64,000 nt of DNA from Podocnemis expansa (GCA_007922195.1 ML682001.1:254084-318083), one strand, 5' to 3'. Positions 45,187-57,864 are shown, numbered from the stretch's first letter. Program-made: numbers and translations. Notes: generated by a model from the letters alone, not told the origin.

Positions 45187-45234
45187 CTTTGCTAACAGAG
45201 CAGACTTCCTGCTTGGCGCATCTCTTATATGAAC
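45187..45234 (-). other. candidate 48-bp internal exon with strong splice sites
   Basis: On the minus strand a pyrimidine-rich tract (cagttttcttttctgttctg) leads to an acceptor ctcattag at 45,235. It is followed by 48 bp and a donor gcaaag|gtaagtgagg (GT at 45,185-45,186). Two of three frames are open across it. One reads SYKRCAKQEVCSVSK, with a KRCxxxExC pattern that recalls Ly6-type domains but is far too short to assign. Such sites also arise by chance, so this is only a candidate. Confidence 0.3.
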
Positions 45235-47090
45235 CTAATGAGCAGAACAGAAAAGAAAACTGTTACTCCCCTGCTGAACATTATAATTTAATATTTTATT
45301 AACATTTTAATGTGGGAAGAAGACACCTCTCAATATTTTGTCTTTAAATAAAGCTTGAATAAAAACCCTGCCTCAGCATAAAACTTTGGACATGCATCAA
45401 GAGCAGAGTGTTAACACGAACCACCCAGAAAGAGCACTCCCATGGGACGAAGCTTGGCACACACAGTAGAAACAACAGTGTAGGAATTCAGCTACAGAAC
45501 TTCTGAACCAGATCTGGGAATAAAGAGAGAACATACACTGCTCAACACATAGGGGCTGAACAAAATGCCTTCTGAAGAATGAACAAATGAAATGATAGCA
45601 GTCAGATACTGTGGTGAGGGTATGTTACAACTGCCCAGGTGCGACAGGCTAGGACAGTTTCAGGTGGCTGGACCCAAAATTTCGGGTAGGTCTTAAAACA
45701 TCTGTCTTTTCCCCCATTCTGTAGTATTCTTAAATCTTAATGTAAATGGAGTGCCTGTATTTAAATTGGGTTGGAACCCAGACTCAGCAAAATGCTACAA
45801 GAACAAGAGACATGCAATGGTGGCATTATCAAAATCAGAGGAAAAGCAATGAGGAACTGAATGGCATAAATGGTGTAAAGGAAATCAAAGTCTAAAAAAT
45901 ATTCTTCAAGTTGTCATAATCTAAGGCACTGTTAAGTGGGATAGAGGGGTTAGCATGTGCTTAACCCAGCGACACTGCTTGAAGAAAGATGTCCAGAGGC
46001 TTATCCCAAGGTAGGAAAGTGCTGTATTCCGTACTTAAATGCACAACAGAAAAGCTCTCTGCCAGTTGCTCAATTGCATGCTAATGTTCTGGGTCCACCG
46101 CACATGCCTCTCTGTAGGTCGTACCTGTTCTGCTTGCGCATGATGTGTGCAAAGGTGCCTCAGTTGCACCACCTCTCTCTCCCTGGATTCCCTCCACTCC
46201 AGTTCTGGGCTGAAGAGGTTGTCCTGAGTTGGGCAGGTGTCTATGCCTCTGCTTCACCACAGGTGAGCACTAGCTTGTGGTTGGAGATGGAGGAAACAGG
46301 AGTAATGGGAGATGGGGAAGACTGGAAAACAAAGTAAATGTGATGAGAGGAGTAAAATTCTGCCAGAGGGGAGAGGGAAGGGGGAGAAGGCTGAAGAACA
46401 AGCAACGGAGAAAGGAAAAACACAGAAAATGTGAGGGAAGGGTGTGAACCCTTCTGTTCATCACCACTGTGGCCTCCAGTTACTAAAGATTTTCTGTGTA
46501 CACCTTCCACTGAAACCATCTTTTGTGGGCCATTGAAGGTGTGTCCATTGGTCAGCCTGCACTGGCTCCTGCCCCTGTGGATTGTGGAAGGAGAGGGTGT
46601 TCCTGACCCAATGATCTCTAGGTTCTGTGTGTTTAGGAGACCTCTCCCTCTACAATCTGAGCTCCTGTTTCTAGGGTGAACCTGCTCCCTTTCATGCCTT
46701 TTGACCTTCCCTTCCCTTGCAAGTCTGCCCATGGCAGAGGAGATCTGGACCATGGACTTTAGATCCCTGCACGCTTTTTCTTGTAGGTTATAAATGTTGG
46801 TCATTTCTTGTAGACTGAATCTGGGCTCCAGTCCAAGGCAGCACTCACCTCTGCAAGGGCAGATTCCTTGCTAGCTGGTTGAACCATTCGACCTTGAGAA
46901 GTTGAGGCCTGGTTCCTGGGTTTGGAAACCTCATGGCTATTAAGCAAGTATGCATTCCAAGTGAGACTGCGGACTAAAACCCATCACCGTGTGAGAGCTG
47001 TATGATGACCTAAGTGAAATGAGCTGGCAGAGCTTCAGTTCAATTTCCAGTGGACAAGTGTCTCCTCACTAAAACTACCATGACAACCAG
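45235..47090. other. no supported feature
   Basis: About 1.85 kb with overlapping frames on both strands near 45,957-46,804, none with a recognisable domain. No repeat ends seen. Confidence 0.45.
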
Positions 47091-47100
47091 ATAGATATGT

Positions 47101-47330
47101 TCCGAAGGGGCAGTCATGTTAGTCTAGTTCAGCAAAACAAAAAAGGACTCTGGTGCCACTTTTAAAGACTAACAAATGTATTTATTGCATGAGCTTTCGT
47201 GGGACAAAATCCCACTTTGTCAGATTCTTAAAGATGGCTTCAAACATCTGACAAAGGGGGATTTTCTCCCACGAAAGCTCATGCAATAAATACATTTGTT
47301 AGTCTTTAAAAGTGTCACTAAACTAAAGAG
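47101..47330. mobile_element. foldback repeat
   Basis: The left arm reads ttccgaaggggcagtcatgt, then ttcagcaaaacaaaaaagga, then ttgcatgagctttcgtggga. The right arm mirrors it (cccacgaaagctcatgcaat, aaatacatttgttagtcttt). The outer right end is eroded (aaactaaagagacatgttgg). Confidence 0.82.
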
Positions 47331-48411
47331 ACATGTTGGCATACAGCAGGAATAGTCATGGAAGCTGAATTCCCTTTGGTCTCTTGGGCCAGTCCTTCCA
47401 GCTTAGGGGGGACTTACATTGATTGGGCGTGGAGGAGCTAGCTTGTATTTCCACTATGTGTTGTACATGTTTTGGTCACCTCAGCCAGAATCAATTTTTT
47501 AGAATGTGTGTGTGTGTGTGCATACAAGAGACCTTTTGTTTTTGGCATTTCAGTGGGGTCTTTGACACTGAGACTAGAGCTGGTCAGAAGAATTGCAACA
47601 ATAAGAGCAAAGAGATTAATAAAGATTAACATATTCCAGTTTGGCAGACACGCAAGTCAAGCCACACACGATTCCTTAACAGCACACTCAGTACACAAGT
47701 GCCGCCCTCCTCCTACTGAACTTCTAATGAACCGCAAACTGGACACAAGGTTACCGGCCGCTTAGCACCGGCTTGAAATCCTGGAAACACAAAGACTGCA
47801 AGGGACCAGTGATGAGGCAGAAAAAGTGCTCCACTAAAATAGGTGCAGAAGAGTGACTTATGGTTTCTAGGGTGATGCTGTGCATGCACCCCAAGTATTT
47901 GATGAACTGCAGCTCTACGAGGTGGCATAAATTATTCATTTTTAGCCTGTGCAAACTTAACTTGTTGCTGTGTCAGTAAATGTGCAAAGACTTGGCTCCA
48001 GTACATTCTGTGCTAAGTTGGAAATGCTATTCCACAGCCAGGCATGGTTGCCCTGAGCACTTGATTCATGGGGACATGGAGGTGCAATTTCTGCGTGATG
48101 CATTACTGGGGACTGTTTCTCTTAGGGAAGCACAGCTTTAACTTGGATAGAAATTCCAGTGACAGAGAGACACTGGGAGGGGCACTGAACTGGGGCATAG
48201 CCTGAGCAGTGTTGGCCTCGCACCCTGCCAGCACTGTACATTTTGACAACACATCAACCAGTTCTGGGCCTTCCTATCAGATCAGGGATTGTAGGCATTG
48301 CATTACAGGACCCTAGTCCAGGCAGCCTTTTTCCTTCTGGGTGGAATGAATTAAGCCTGAGACCTGTGATATAACCAGGCAGTAGCCAAACTGTTCCCTT
48401 AACTGGAAGGG
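47331..48411. other. no supported feature
   Basis: A short TG run lies near 47,505-47,520. Otherwise nothing recognised. Confidence 0.5.
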
Positions 48412-48837
48412 TGTGATGGGGCTGGCTTACCCAGCACTGAGAGAGAAAGGGTTAAACCTACACCATGGGTGGCAGAAGTCCCACCCCCAGGCTGTGCTGG
48501 GCATGCTTTAGCTGCTGTCCTAGTATAAATGGGAGCAGCCTGGCTCATTCTAAGCTGACCCCTGATGAGAAAGGATGTTTGTTAGAGACTCCAAGCAGGG
48601 ATCTGCTTCAGCTAAGGATGCCAGAGGGTCTGGAGACCTGAATGAAGACCTGTTCTTCACAGCTGATTGGCCTGAGTTAAACATCCATGGGGCTACTCAT
48701 GCCAGGGAACCTCAAGGCCCTGATGAGATCTGGATGACAGAGCTGGAAGGCATGGTAGGAAGTGGCTTATGGGACAGAATGAGTGGTGTCTCCTGCCTGA
48801 GACAGGTCAGCATGTTGTGGTGACCACCCCCATCACA
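48412..48837 (+). mobile_element. solo LTR-like element, 426 bp
   Basis: Begins TGTGATGGGGCTGGC and ends CACCCCCATCACA, i.e. a TG...CA unit with 10-bp inverted ends TGTGATGGGG/CCCCATCACA. It contains a TATA-like TATAAAT at 48,524-48,530 in plus orientation, with a plausible start about 25-30 bp downstream. Flanks AAGGG and ACAGG are only a weak duplication. No internal region is present, so a solo LTR is the simplest reading. Confidence 0.6.
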
Positions 48838-50691
48838 ACAGGGCCCTGGGTTGGGATGTAGTAGTGTTGTATTGGCCTTCACCTGTGCCCTGCCATTTCC
48901 CATGGGGTGACAACAGCACCTGCCCTGAGTACTGCAGAGATGTGCACACCCTTGCTGTAGCTACAGACTGTTTGCCTGTCCTACCTTGCCAGAGGGCTGG
49001 GGTCTAGACAGGCTATCTCTTGTCCAGCCGTGGCTTGAGGGTTGTTATTGACTCTGGCCATTAGGCAGTGCTGCCCCTGCCCTAGGTGCAGTCACCCTGA
49101 CTTGGACTTTCTAGTCATATGGCTGGGATGTTGGGAGCAATCTGGTAGACTGTGCCTGCAGGGACATCCTACTACCCTCTTGCTTCTCAAACTTCTTCAG
49201 CGTTCAAGATGGAGGCAAATAGGGTGGGCATACCCTGTGACAAAGGGTTTTCTTCTAGGAGATGTTTGCTGTCTTACGAAATAGGGTTTGAAACCCAAAA
49301 AGTGGACTAAGTTTGGTGATCTGACCTAGTAATATCATTCTACAATGAAGCTTTCAGCGGAAAAGATTAAACAGACTTATTTCTTTTTTGTATCCAGGAT
49401 GGATTTATAAAGTGTTTCTTTGGTTGGTTTTTTTTGGGTTTTTTTTTTTTCGGAGCAGGTGGGGCTGGTAAAGTGATTTGCCAATCTCCAGTTCCACCAG
49501 TGCTGTCCTTAACTCTGTTCCCAAAGCAATGGAGATCTCATCCTTGACCTTGAACTTGCTTTCTCCCTCACATCTGACTGATCCAATTAAGACCATTGGA
49601 GCATTGCTACTGTTTGTCCTTCCTTAGCCTAGCTGCTGAAAACTGTCTGTCTTTCCTTGTATTCATCTCCTCTTCTGTCTGTCTGTATCCTTCTGCAATG
49701 GTGCCTGCAGTTGAAAAGTATTCAGGGAGCTGCTTCTGACTCCATAACAAACTGTATTTTATGGAGGGGAGGCACAAGTCATTTTCCTGTCTCTTCCCCT
49801 CTCCCCTTACCAATTAGTCACATCTGGTCCAGTCCATCTTCAGTGAACTGTGGGACTTCAGCATATTCCAGTGTGGACAAAATTGGCTCACAGCTAGATG
49901 CCAGCAATTTTATTTTTGGTCACCAGAGGGTGCTCCTCCATTAAATTTCTAGGAGCTAGGTGACAGGGTGCTAAAACTGGTTGCCAGGGTGACCAGAACC
50001 ATAGATTTGTTGAGGCCCGTCATACTCTATGCACTTGCTAGAGTCAGTAATGCCCATGAGTCTTGTCGGATCTGTAGCCAGAGTTCCCTGGCTAAGTGTA
50101 CTTTTGTGCATCTTTCGGTTAACTCAGGGATCCAGACAACTCAGCACTAAGAAAACGCATGGCCTTGTGACCATTGCAGGGACATGACTTTAGATCTCTA
50201 AAGCAGTGAATGGATCACACTCATCTGAGTATAGTTTCTTCAGCAGATAAGAGTATGGCTCTTATTTACCAAGCAATCTGTGCATGATTGAAGGGCAGTG
50301 ACTAATAGACACTTAAAATATTCTTTTATTCCAAATGTTTTAGAGCACAAGAGTCTACAGCAGGCTGGAAAGGACTTAGACAAAGTGTAAGGATGTTGAA
50401 ACACTTTGTGGCCTGTGCAATGCCCTGTACATCAAGTGGATGGAACATCCCAGTTGAACGTGCACCACAGCCCCAGAGATGCACTGCAGACAATTTCTAC
50501 TTCCTGGGGAGGTGAACAATGCTCTGTTACAAATGGCAAAATGCTGCAAATATGGACTGTGGTATTGCTGGAATAGCCAGTGGTAGGTCTATTAAAGTTG
50601 TGTTTAGAAACCTCAGGCATAGTCAACACCCTGTTTTAGGTGCTGTACAAACTCAGTAGAAAATGGTCCCTCTCCGGAAGAGCTTACAGGG
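48838..50691. other. no supported feature
   Basis: Ordinary sequence with a T-rich tract at about 49,420-49,450. No gene or repeat recognised. Confidence 0.5.
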
Positions 50692-51161
50692 CAGTGGTTT
50701 CTGACCTGTTTGGTTTGAGGGCCACAGAGATAATTTTTTACAACCCCGAAGGGCCACCAGTCTCTGCCAGCAGGCACTCCACCCATGCAGCTGGATGGAA
50801 GGAGTTCAGTGAGTAGGCGACTTGTCCCTGATCTCCCTGGCTGCACCAGGGAAACCAAACCCATCCTGGTGCCGTGTATGGTCTGCCCAGGTCCCTAAGA
50901 AGTGGCTCCTTTCTGCAGCCAGGGGAATGGAAAATCAGCACTGCCTTCCTAGCTGCAGCAGGGACCCCAGCACCAAAGGATTTGGGTGAAGCACTTTGTC
51001 ATGCTCCCTGCTGCAGCCAGAAGGAGGGAAGTGCTGATTTCTAATCCATTGACTGCAGCAAGGAGCCCACACTGCTCTTCTAATCCAGTGGCAACACACT
51101 CCATCTGGGTCCTTAGGCAGTGGATCCCTTCTGCCCCCAGGCCACAGGTTGGGAACCACTG
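50692..51161. mobile_element. non-autonomous hAT element, 470 bp
   Basis: The ends CAGTGGTTTCTGACCTG and CAGGTTGGGAACCACTG are inverted. The body contains phrases like gccacagagataattttttacaacc. The flanking 8-mers (TTACAGGG, TAGGGTGA) do not match well, so the call rests on the termini. Confidence 0.7.
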
Positions 51162-51182
51162 TAGGGTGACTAATATTTGCCA

Positions 51183-51310
51183 TGTAGAGCACAAGACCAG
51201 CCAAACTGGCTCAGACCAATGATCCATCTAACCCTGTATCCCTTTCTTCCAACACGGGCCAATATCAGGTGCTTCAGAGGGAGTGAACAGAACAGGTCGT
51301 CATCAGGCGA
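51183..51310 (+). repeat. dispersed repeat, copy related to 39,385-39,500
   Basis: Reads ggctcagaccaatgatccat, then ttccaacacgggccaatatc, then aggtgcttcagagggagtga and acagaacagg. Confidence 0.65.
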
Positions 51311-51359
51311 TATAGCCTGTCTTCGAATCCTAGGGTCCAGGTTCCAGTGTGAGTGCTAA

Positions 51360-51447
51360 CGTCTACACTGTTATTAAACAGCCCCTTAGCCCAAGATAGC
51401 TGATGTGGGCCAGGCATAGGTTTTTAACTGCCATGTAGACAGACCAT
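51360..51447. mobile_element. short MITE with GTCTACAC ends
   Basis: Starts gtctacactgttattaaaca and ends ttttaactgccatgtagaca, an imperfect inverted pair. The outer GTCTACA/TGTAGAC recalls the palindrome-array family, but the interior has no TCGA palindromes. Confidence 0.5.
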
Positions 51448-52134
51448 TGACATGTACAAACTTAACATTTTTTGTTTGTTCAGTTAGAATATAAATCTTT
51501 TTTGTTAACATTTTCACCAGTGAAATGAAGATAGGCTAGCGTTCTCTTCTGCAAACTTTCTGCTGCTTTATTAAAGATTAAGAATTTGAACAACTATTCA
51601 TAGAATGCTGTTTCGTGTTTCAAATAAACTCAGCTGTAGTAGTGGCTTGCCCTGCAAACTCATGGCACAGCCAGGACTAGAACCTAGGTCTGCCAACCAT
51701 CAACCCCACCTTGTCTGTGGGACAATAGCATCTCCTTATTATTTACATGTAACAATTGGGAATATGGTGTAAGTGGAGACAGCTTCATAACTCTTGTTTT
51801 CCCTAGTCAGATATATGCTGGCTAATCTCTTGAAACCTATTTTCATTTAAGGTGATTATCTCTTAATGATCATTCTGGTTTGTGCTTTGGTTTTTGAAAG
51901 AAATTACTAGAAAGCCCACTTTGGAGTAGAGAGCTGGAACAAAGGCTGTTATACATAAAAATGAATAAAATAAGCAAAACCCATAAGTAGTCCCAGGTGT
52001 CATTTAGACAAAGCTCATGTTTACTAGAAACACAGATGTGGAAACCCTGCTCCCAGTCAGATCTGGAGAAACAGTTTGCAAAGCAGACAATGCAAGTTGT
52101 ATCGCTTTTAAGCTGTGCACAGAAATAGCCCTGC
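51448..52134. other. no supported feature
   Basis: Unique-looking AT-rich sequence. Confidence 0.5.
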
Positions 52135-52345
52135 TGGGAGGTAGTGTATCTAGCAGTTAGAATGGGGGGCTGGGAAATCAAGATTCTTGCTTCTGTTGCT
52201 TTCATGGACTTGCTGAGTGACCTCATGGGGGTCACATAACCTCTCTGAGCCAAAGCTTCCTGTCTGTGCAATGGATCTAGTAACACTTACCTCACAGGGC
52301 CTTTGGGAGGATCGATTAGCTAATGCCGTGGTGAAAGACCTAGAT
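52135..52345 (+). mobile_element. MIR-like (CORE) SINE
   Basis: Reads ggtagtgtatctagcagtta, then gactt-gctgagtgacctcatgg, then ataacctctctgagccaaag, then tgtctgtgcaatggatctag and cacttacctcacagggcctt. This is the order of a MIR SINE from its tRNA-like head through the core. Confidence 0.8.
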
Positions 52346-53818
52346 GTTGGGTGTCCCAGAGGTGCAAGGACAGCCCATCATACTGTTTTCAATTATCTGG
52401 TTCTCTTTGCTTTTTAAAGGATGGTTATAGCTGCATCCTAAGGGTCATGTGTGTTCTGGCACAAGCCATCAGGGTTATCCTGGAGTTACAAATATGGGAT
52501 AATGAGTCTAACGTTGCTTCTCACTCACTGGTAGCTGCAGTGGTGTCGCTAGTGAAATGACAAAACCTGTCTTGCAGGGGTTTAAATCTTGGCTGCAGAA
52601 TAACATTTTTACTAGAGTTTTGTAAGGCCTTGGGAGCACGGGTAGGGGGAGAAACATAGCCATGGAATATCAGAGTGAAATGGGACTTGCTACTGAGCAC
52701 ACAACTCCCCCTAAAATAAAAGTGCCCTGCAGTTTCTCAGCACGTCTTAGGATCACAGCATTACAGTGAAGGAAGTGTTGGTGAGCAGATAATATTCAGT
52801 CTAAATCCTTATTTGCATGGTTGTCAAGCATAGCACCGTTATAGCTTGTCACAGGTTGCAAGGCCAGGATGCAAATTGTCAAAGCCTGGACCAGCGTCAG
52901 CAGATGCGAGGTTGTGTACAGTGTACGCACTGCCTGAGCTCCCCCTGGTGCTCTGTCAGAGCAGTGGCGACACTGCCTGCTTGCACTGAGCACAAACAAC
53001 TCAAACCAGAGCACAGGAGTTTGAGGGCAGTGGTGTGCACACATTCATAACAACGCCAAGGCTTTTTTTTGTGTGTTTTTAAAAAAAAGGTGCTAGTACT
53101 CTGTATCCCTGCATACCATCACAGACAAAGCACTGGGTATATGAAGGCCTTGTCTGGCTTAGCTCATGTCATTTTGGAAGCTGTTATAGCTAATTTTTTT
53201 TTTTTTTTTTTTGATTCTGTACTTCTGACTGGACACTTTGAGTCTGGTTACTCATACAAGTATAACTGGAAAGGTCTCCCATCTAGACACCCCTACCTCA
53301 GGCTGGTTGTTGCACACATGGAAGGAAGCATGAGGGTGCACTTAAGGGGGAAGAAAGGACACATGGGTAATGGAGGCTCTGAGTAGATCAAAGGGTTCAT
53401 GTGGGTAGCATGATAAAATAGAATAGACAAACAGGGAAGGGCTACACCATAATGAAGCTTAAAAGATAAAATCTTGGTCTGAAAAATAGACTGCAAAAGA
53501 AAGAACGGTTGTTGGGGAAAACAGACTGCAACATCCCCTTCACGTTGCACTGAACTGTGATAAATCTTTATAACACACAGACCAAAAACTGACTCTCTAG
53601 TACAGGCATGGCCAAAACTCAGCAGCTGTAAATGTGGCTCCTGGCTCCTCATCTTTCATACAGAGACGTAGGCAATAGAGCTTTCATGAAAACAGAAAGT
53701 GGTAGAGTCTGGCTGCTGGAGTCACTTTAGAGCACTGCCCATTAGGATCTGTAGTCTCTATGGGTTTCATCTGCGTAATGAAGATAAAGGGGACTGCAGT
53801 CTGTCCAGCTTTATACAA
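52346..53818. other. no supported feature
   Basis: About 1.5 kb with poly-T near 53,194-53,212. The minus frame 53,293-53,652 and others show no domain. Confidence 0.45.
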
Positions 53819-54234
53819 CAATAGCTCTCAACCATCCCAGACCACTGTACCCCTTTACAGGAGTCTGATTTGTCTTGCATTCTCTGAGTTGCATGTTATT
53901 TAAAAGCCACTTGCTTACAAAATCAGACACAGAAGCGCCATAGCACACTACTACTAAATTGTTTATTTTCTCATTTTTATCATAAAATTATAAAATATAT
54001 AATTGTAAAATACATCCGGTGGATTGCCGATATTGTCCTTGCATTGCAGTGTACAGCATATGGAGCAATCTAAACAAGTCATTTTCTGTGTGAAATTATA
54101 TTTTTGTACTAACTTCACAGTGCTTTTTATGTAGCCTGTTGTAAAACTAGGCAAATATCTAGATGAGTTGATGGAGCCCCAAAAAACCACTGTATAGCCC
54201 CAGGAATACACTCACCTCTAGCTGAGAACCTCCC
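53819..54234. mobile_element. hAT-like element, 416 bp, eroded termini
   Basis: Inverted inner ends AGCTCTCAACC and AGCTGAGAACC, with outer bases eroded from CAGTGG...CCACTG. The flanking 8-mers TTATACAA and TTATATAT agree at 6 of 8 positions. The AT-rich body (taggcaaatatctagatgag) is unlike the GC-rich hAT elements here and is a family I recall as widespread in turtles; that recall needs checking. Confidence 0.6.
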
Positions 54235-54465
54235 TTATATATTCTTAGGGATCATGACAGGTTGTAAAGGGGCAAAGTTTGGGAGTCCTGGATCAGCTTC
54301 ACATGGTGCATGTGACATCCATGAAAGAACTAAGCTACACAATAGCTGCCATCGGAGTGTGTCTAACCATTGGGAGCTTGTTGATGATGTACCCTGGCTA
54401 TGCTAGCACTAGGAAGTTGTTTAGGTCCCTGCACGGAGATTTGTAGGTGGGGTTCTTTCCAGAAA

Positions 54466-54720
54466 AAAAACAAAAACCAAGGAGTTGTGTAGCACTTTAA
54501 GACTAACAGATTTATTTTTTGCATGAGCTTTCGTGGGAGAAGATCCCACTTCCTCAGATGCTTCGAAGATGGGTGAACTTACAGAAGGGAATGAAACTAA
54601 ATGCAAGGGGGTGTAAAACATAGGATCAGGTCATAAAGTAACAGCAAATCAGAGCAGTTTACAGGCTCAAACCATGGGAAGCCTGAAGTCAAATTACCCT
54701 TTGTAATGGGAAAAGAACCC
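54466..54720 (+). mobile_element. foldback-family repeat, one arm
   Basis: Reads ccaaggagttgtgtagcact, then ttaagactaacagatttatt, then gcatgagctttcgtgggaga, then gatcccacttcctcagatgc. The mirror arm is missing; a longer tail (gtaaaacataggatcaggtc) continues to about 54,720. Confidence 0.75.
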
Positions 54721-54883
54721 ATAGTCTCGATTGGATACCTGAACTATTAGCAAACACGTTTCTAATTTTCCTTAGACTCTCAGGGTACGTCTATGATGCA
54801 GCTGGGAGCAAGCCTCTGGGACAGACTTCTGCTACCTGCCGCAAACAGGTGTGTGGATATTACTGCACCAGCAGAGACTGGAA

Positions 54884-55290
54884 AATAGCAAAACAAACCA
54901 GGAGTCCTGTGGCTCATAGGTTATGTCTACACCTAAAACCTTAGGTCAGACTTGGTTAGTTTGAACTAAAAAAGTGTGCTTAGTTCGAACTAACTGCTAG
55001 TTTGAACTTATTTAGTTCAAACTAGCCTGTCTACATGGTGCTAATTCAAGCTTAATATGCAAATAAGTTTGAACTAAGAAGTTAGCTTGGACTAACCAGC
55101 CAAACTAACTAGTTCGAACTAAGCTTTGCTTAAATTTTTTCATTCAAACTAGGCAAAGCCTAGTCTAGATAGGGTTCAAATTAAGCCTCCTTAAAGTGAA
55201 CTAATTTGCTAGTGTAGACGTAAACAAAGACTAAAATTTAGGACTCCTGGTTGGTTTTGCTGAACTAGAGTAACATGGTTACTGTGGCAC
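54884..55290. mobile_element. foldback repeat interrupted by a palindrome-array element
   Basis: The left piece tagcaaaacaaaccaggagt/cctgtggct and the right piece aaagactaaaatttaggact/cctggttggttttgctgaac are the two arms of the foldback family. Between them lies the subfamily C array element at 54,920-55,224. Confidence 0.75.
54920..55224. mobile_element. palindrome-array MITE, subfamily C
   Basis: A 305-bp element with ends GTTATGTCTACACC and AGTGTAGACGTAAA. The flanking 5-mers CATAG and CAAAG agree at 4 of 5 positions, and the host foldback repeat would read TAAAG. Intact TTAGTTCGAACTAA palindromes lie at 54,980-54,993 and around 55,110-55,122, with decayed TTTGAA and TTCAAA forms between. 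Confidence 0.8.
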
Positions 55291-57599
55291 GCCAGAGAAA
55301 GTGTGGTCAGGCAAGATGTGGTGTTTTGTGTCTGGTGCTGATATCAATTTTGCTGCATGTGTGAATGTGCGGGTGAGTCCCTGAAGATGTGCTCCCTCAG
55401 GATTACCCCAGCTCACAGCTCTAGTGGGAACTCCATTAGCTCAGTGATTTAGAGCCTGGTTGGATCTTAAGCAGGAACTGAGTTAGCATGGTGATCCTAT
55501 TGTGAGGTGTTCCCTTGGTTAATGCTTTGGGTTACCTTTGGCTTAAATCTCTAGTGAGAACTCAGTTAGCTCAGTGATTTGGAGGCATATCCTGTGTGCA
55601 AGAGATAACCAGAGGAAATACTCACAATTGAGGAAACCAACATGACCACAGATGCTTGTTGAAATGAAGGTGCCAGGATAGGCTTTATTGCAACATAGCA
55701 CTATGGCAAACAATCTATGTGAACAGATTTGTTGGCAGCATTGGTGCTCTCAATGCAATGGAACAGCTCAACTGACAGCAGGACTCGCTGTCACCCTCTT
55801 GGCTGCACAAAGTTTGGGCTCTGGGGCTCCTATTCTTACATGGCCTGACTGACTCAGCTCCCTTCGGGATCCAAATCCACCTTAATTGGTTAATGTACCT
55901 CTTTCTTGATGCCACCCATCAATTTGATAGGTCCAAGCATCACTGGACATCTCCAGCCATCAGGGCGTCAGGTTGCAGCTCCATGGCCAACCCAACATCT
56001 CCCACCTTTCAGGTACTTTTCCATTTATCATACTTACTGCAATTTCACTTATTTCTTGCCAATTTCATTGAAGATGAACTTTCACAATCTCTCTTGTTAA
56101 TACTTTTCATTCAGGCCCATTGCTGGATTACTTCATTAGCCCTCGAGCCAACACCTAGACACTTACTCATTTTTCCTATTTTAACCTTTTACTTTCTCCC
56201 ACATTTACCCCTTTAGAACTTGGAAAATAACTGTCTCTGGGTCTGAGCTCAGGTGGCCAGCCTGAACCTCTGCCAGTGCTGTAACATTTACATAGCTATT
56301 TTTGTATTTTTAGTGCGCCAACAGAAGCTCCACTGGCACAACTCTGTCTAACTGGGCTGGGTGAGTTGCTTCTGGCTGCAATGTAGACAGACCCTAGGAA
56401 TTACTACTCCCAGTATGTCACCATTCTAGCATTCTTACCAGGTTGAATAATTATAGGAGTAGCTTCCTTGTATGGGGCTCTAACTGAGAAACGTATTAGT
56501 AACACTAGTCATAAAACACCCACTAAAAGTGCTCAGGGTGCTGAGCAACAATGACAAAAACAATGGCTTGTTAACAAATAAAATGATTTCTTCTATTAGT
56601 GCCTGGCCTTTGTGGAAATGTCCTACAGGCAGGCAGAAGTACAAGGGGCCCTTGCCCAGGGAATGAAATAAAACGCAATAAATGCATGAGCTGCTCCCTC
56701 CTCATGCATTTTGGTACATGGACCAGGCCAAAGCAGATGGGAGGATTAGCCTGAGGAAACTGCTGGATCCCATTGAAGGATGGGGGATTATCCCCATGTC
56801 TTGCACTCAGGAACTCCTCTGTGGTCTCCCTATGGGGCAGTGGGATGCGGTCACACCTCTGGGCTATGCCATGATCTCCAAGGCACAGTCTGGGACTAAT
56901 GGCCCAAATCTCACTGCATGTAACTAGAATTTAGAGCCCTTAGTATAGCACTGGCATTTCCTATGCTTATTTCTATGGCTTTTGCTCATGCCATTTGTAT
57001 GCCAATATAATATGAATGGATGTGGGGGGAGGTGGGACAACACATTGCGGGGAGGTAGGGAAAGGGTCTGCGAGAAGAGGGGAAAAATTAGCTGCATTCA
57101 TAAGAGGAAGTGATGCTCGCCATTGTGCAAAAGCAACCCACACAGATGGCAACAAGGTTTGACACTAAGTGTGTCTGGGCTAGGTCTCTGATTCATTCAT
57201 TACAAGCAGCTGCTTCCAAAGGGAGGGAGGAGAAGCAGTTCTTAGTCACCACAGTCTGGCCCTTCAGAAGGGGGTAAGGAAAACAAAGAAAGGGGATCCG
57301 GTATTGCCTTAAAGGCCAGACAAAGTGGCGCATAGCCCTGCTGACAGCTATTTGCCCATTCCTGGGTGCTGATTTGGTGTCCTTTTCCAGCCCAAATCAA
57401 AACAGCTCATGAGTCTCTTCAGAGGCCTTGGACAGAGTCTGGTGACAAAGCCTAGGGAACAATCCATAGGCAGAGCTGTGTGCAGAGTTCACAGTGAAAC
57501 ACTGAGGGGCCAGGAGAACCCAATGCTAAGGAGAAAACACCAAAAGGCCGTGCTGCAGGGGAATGAGTAGCCCTCAGCTTAGATACACTCCTGTGAGGA
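55291..57599. other. no supported feature
   Basis: About 2.3 kb of unique-looking sequence. Near 56,318-56,390 a terminus-like tgcaatgtagacagaccc occurs without a partner. The 81-codon frame 56,682-56,927 has no recognised domain. Confidence 0.45.
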
Positions 57600-57864
57600 A
57601 AGGGTGTCCAGTCTAACTGTAAACGTGGGTTCCGTTCAGCCCACCAGGAGGGTGCCCCCAGTGGGCAATGTGGGGAGTTCTTTGCTCAAATCAACCATAT
57701 AAATCCACCCTGCCCCTCAGGGGACGGGCAAGTAGTTTGTTTGACCCCCAGGAGGGGGTGCACCCAGTAATCCCGGGGCTGGGCACAGCAGTTACTGCCA
57801 GGCCCCCGGAACCCTTACTAGGGTGATGAGTCACTGAGTCTGGCCTGTCAGGGGTTCAGTGAGG

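Noticed and set aside
45187..45234. Calling the 48-bp candidate exon a Ly6-type gene
   Set aside because: The KRCxxxExC resemblance rests on a few residues. No neighbouring exons complete a three-finger domain in the visible sequence.
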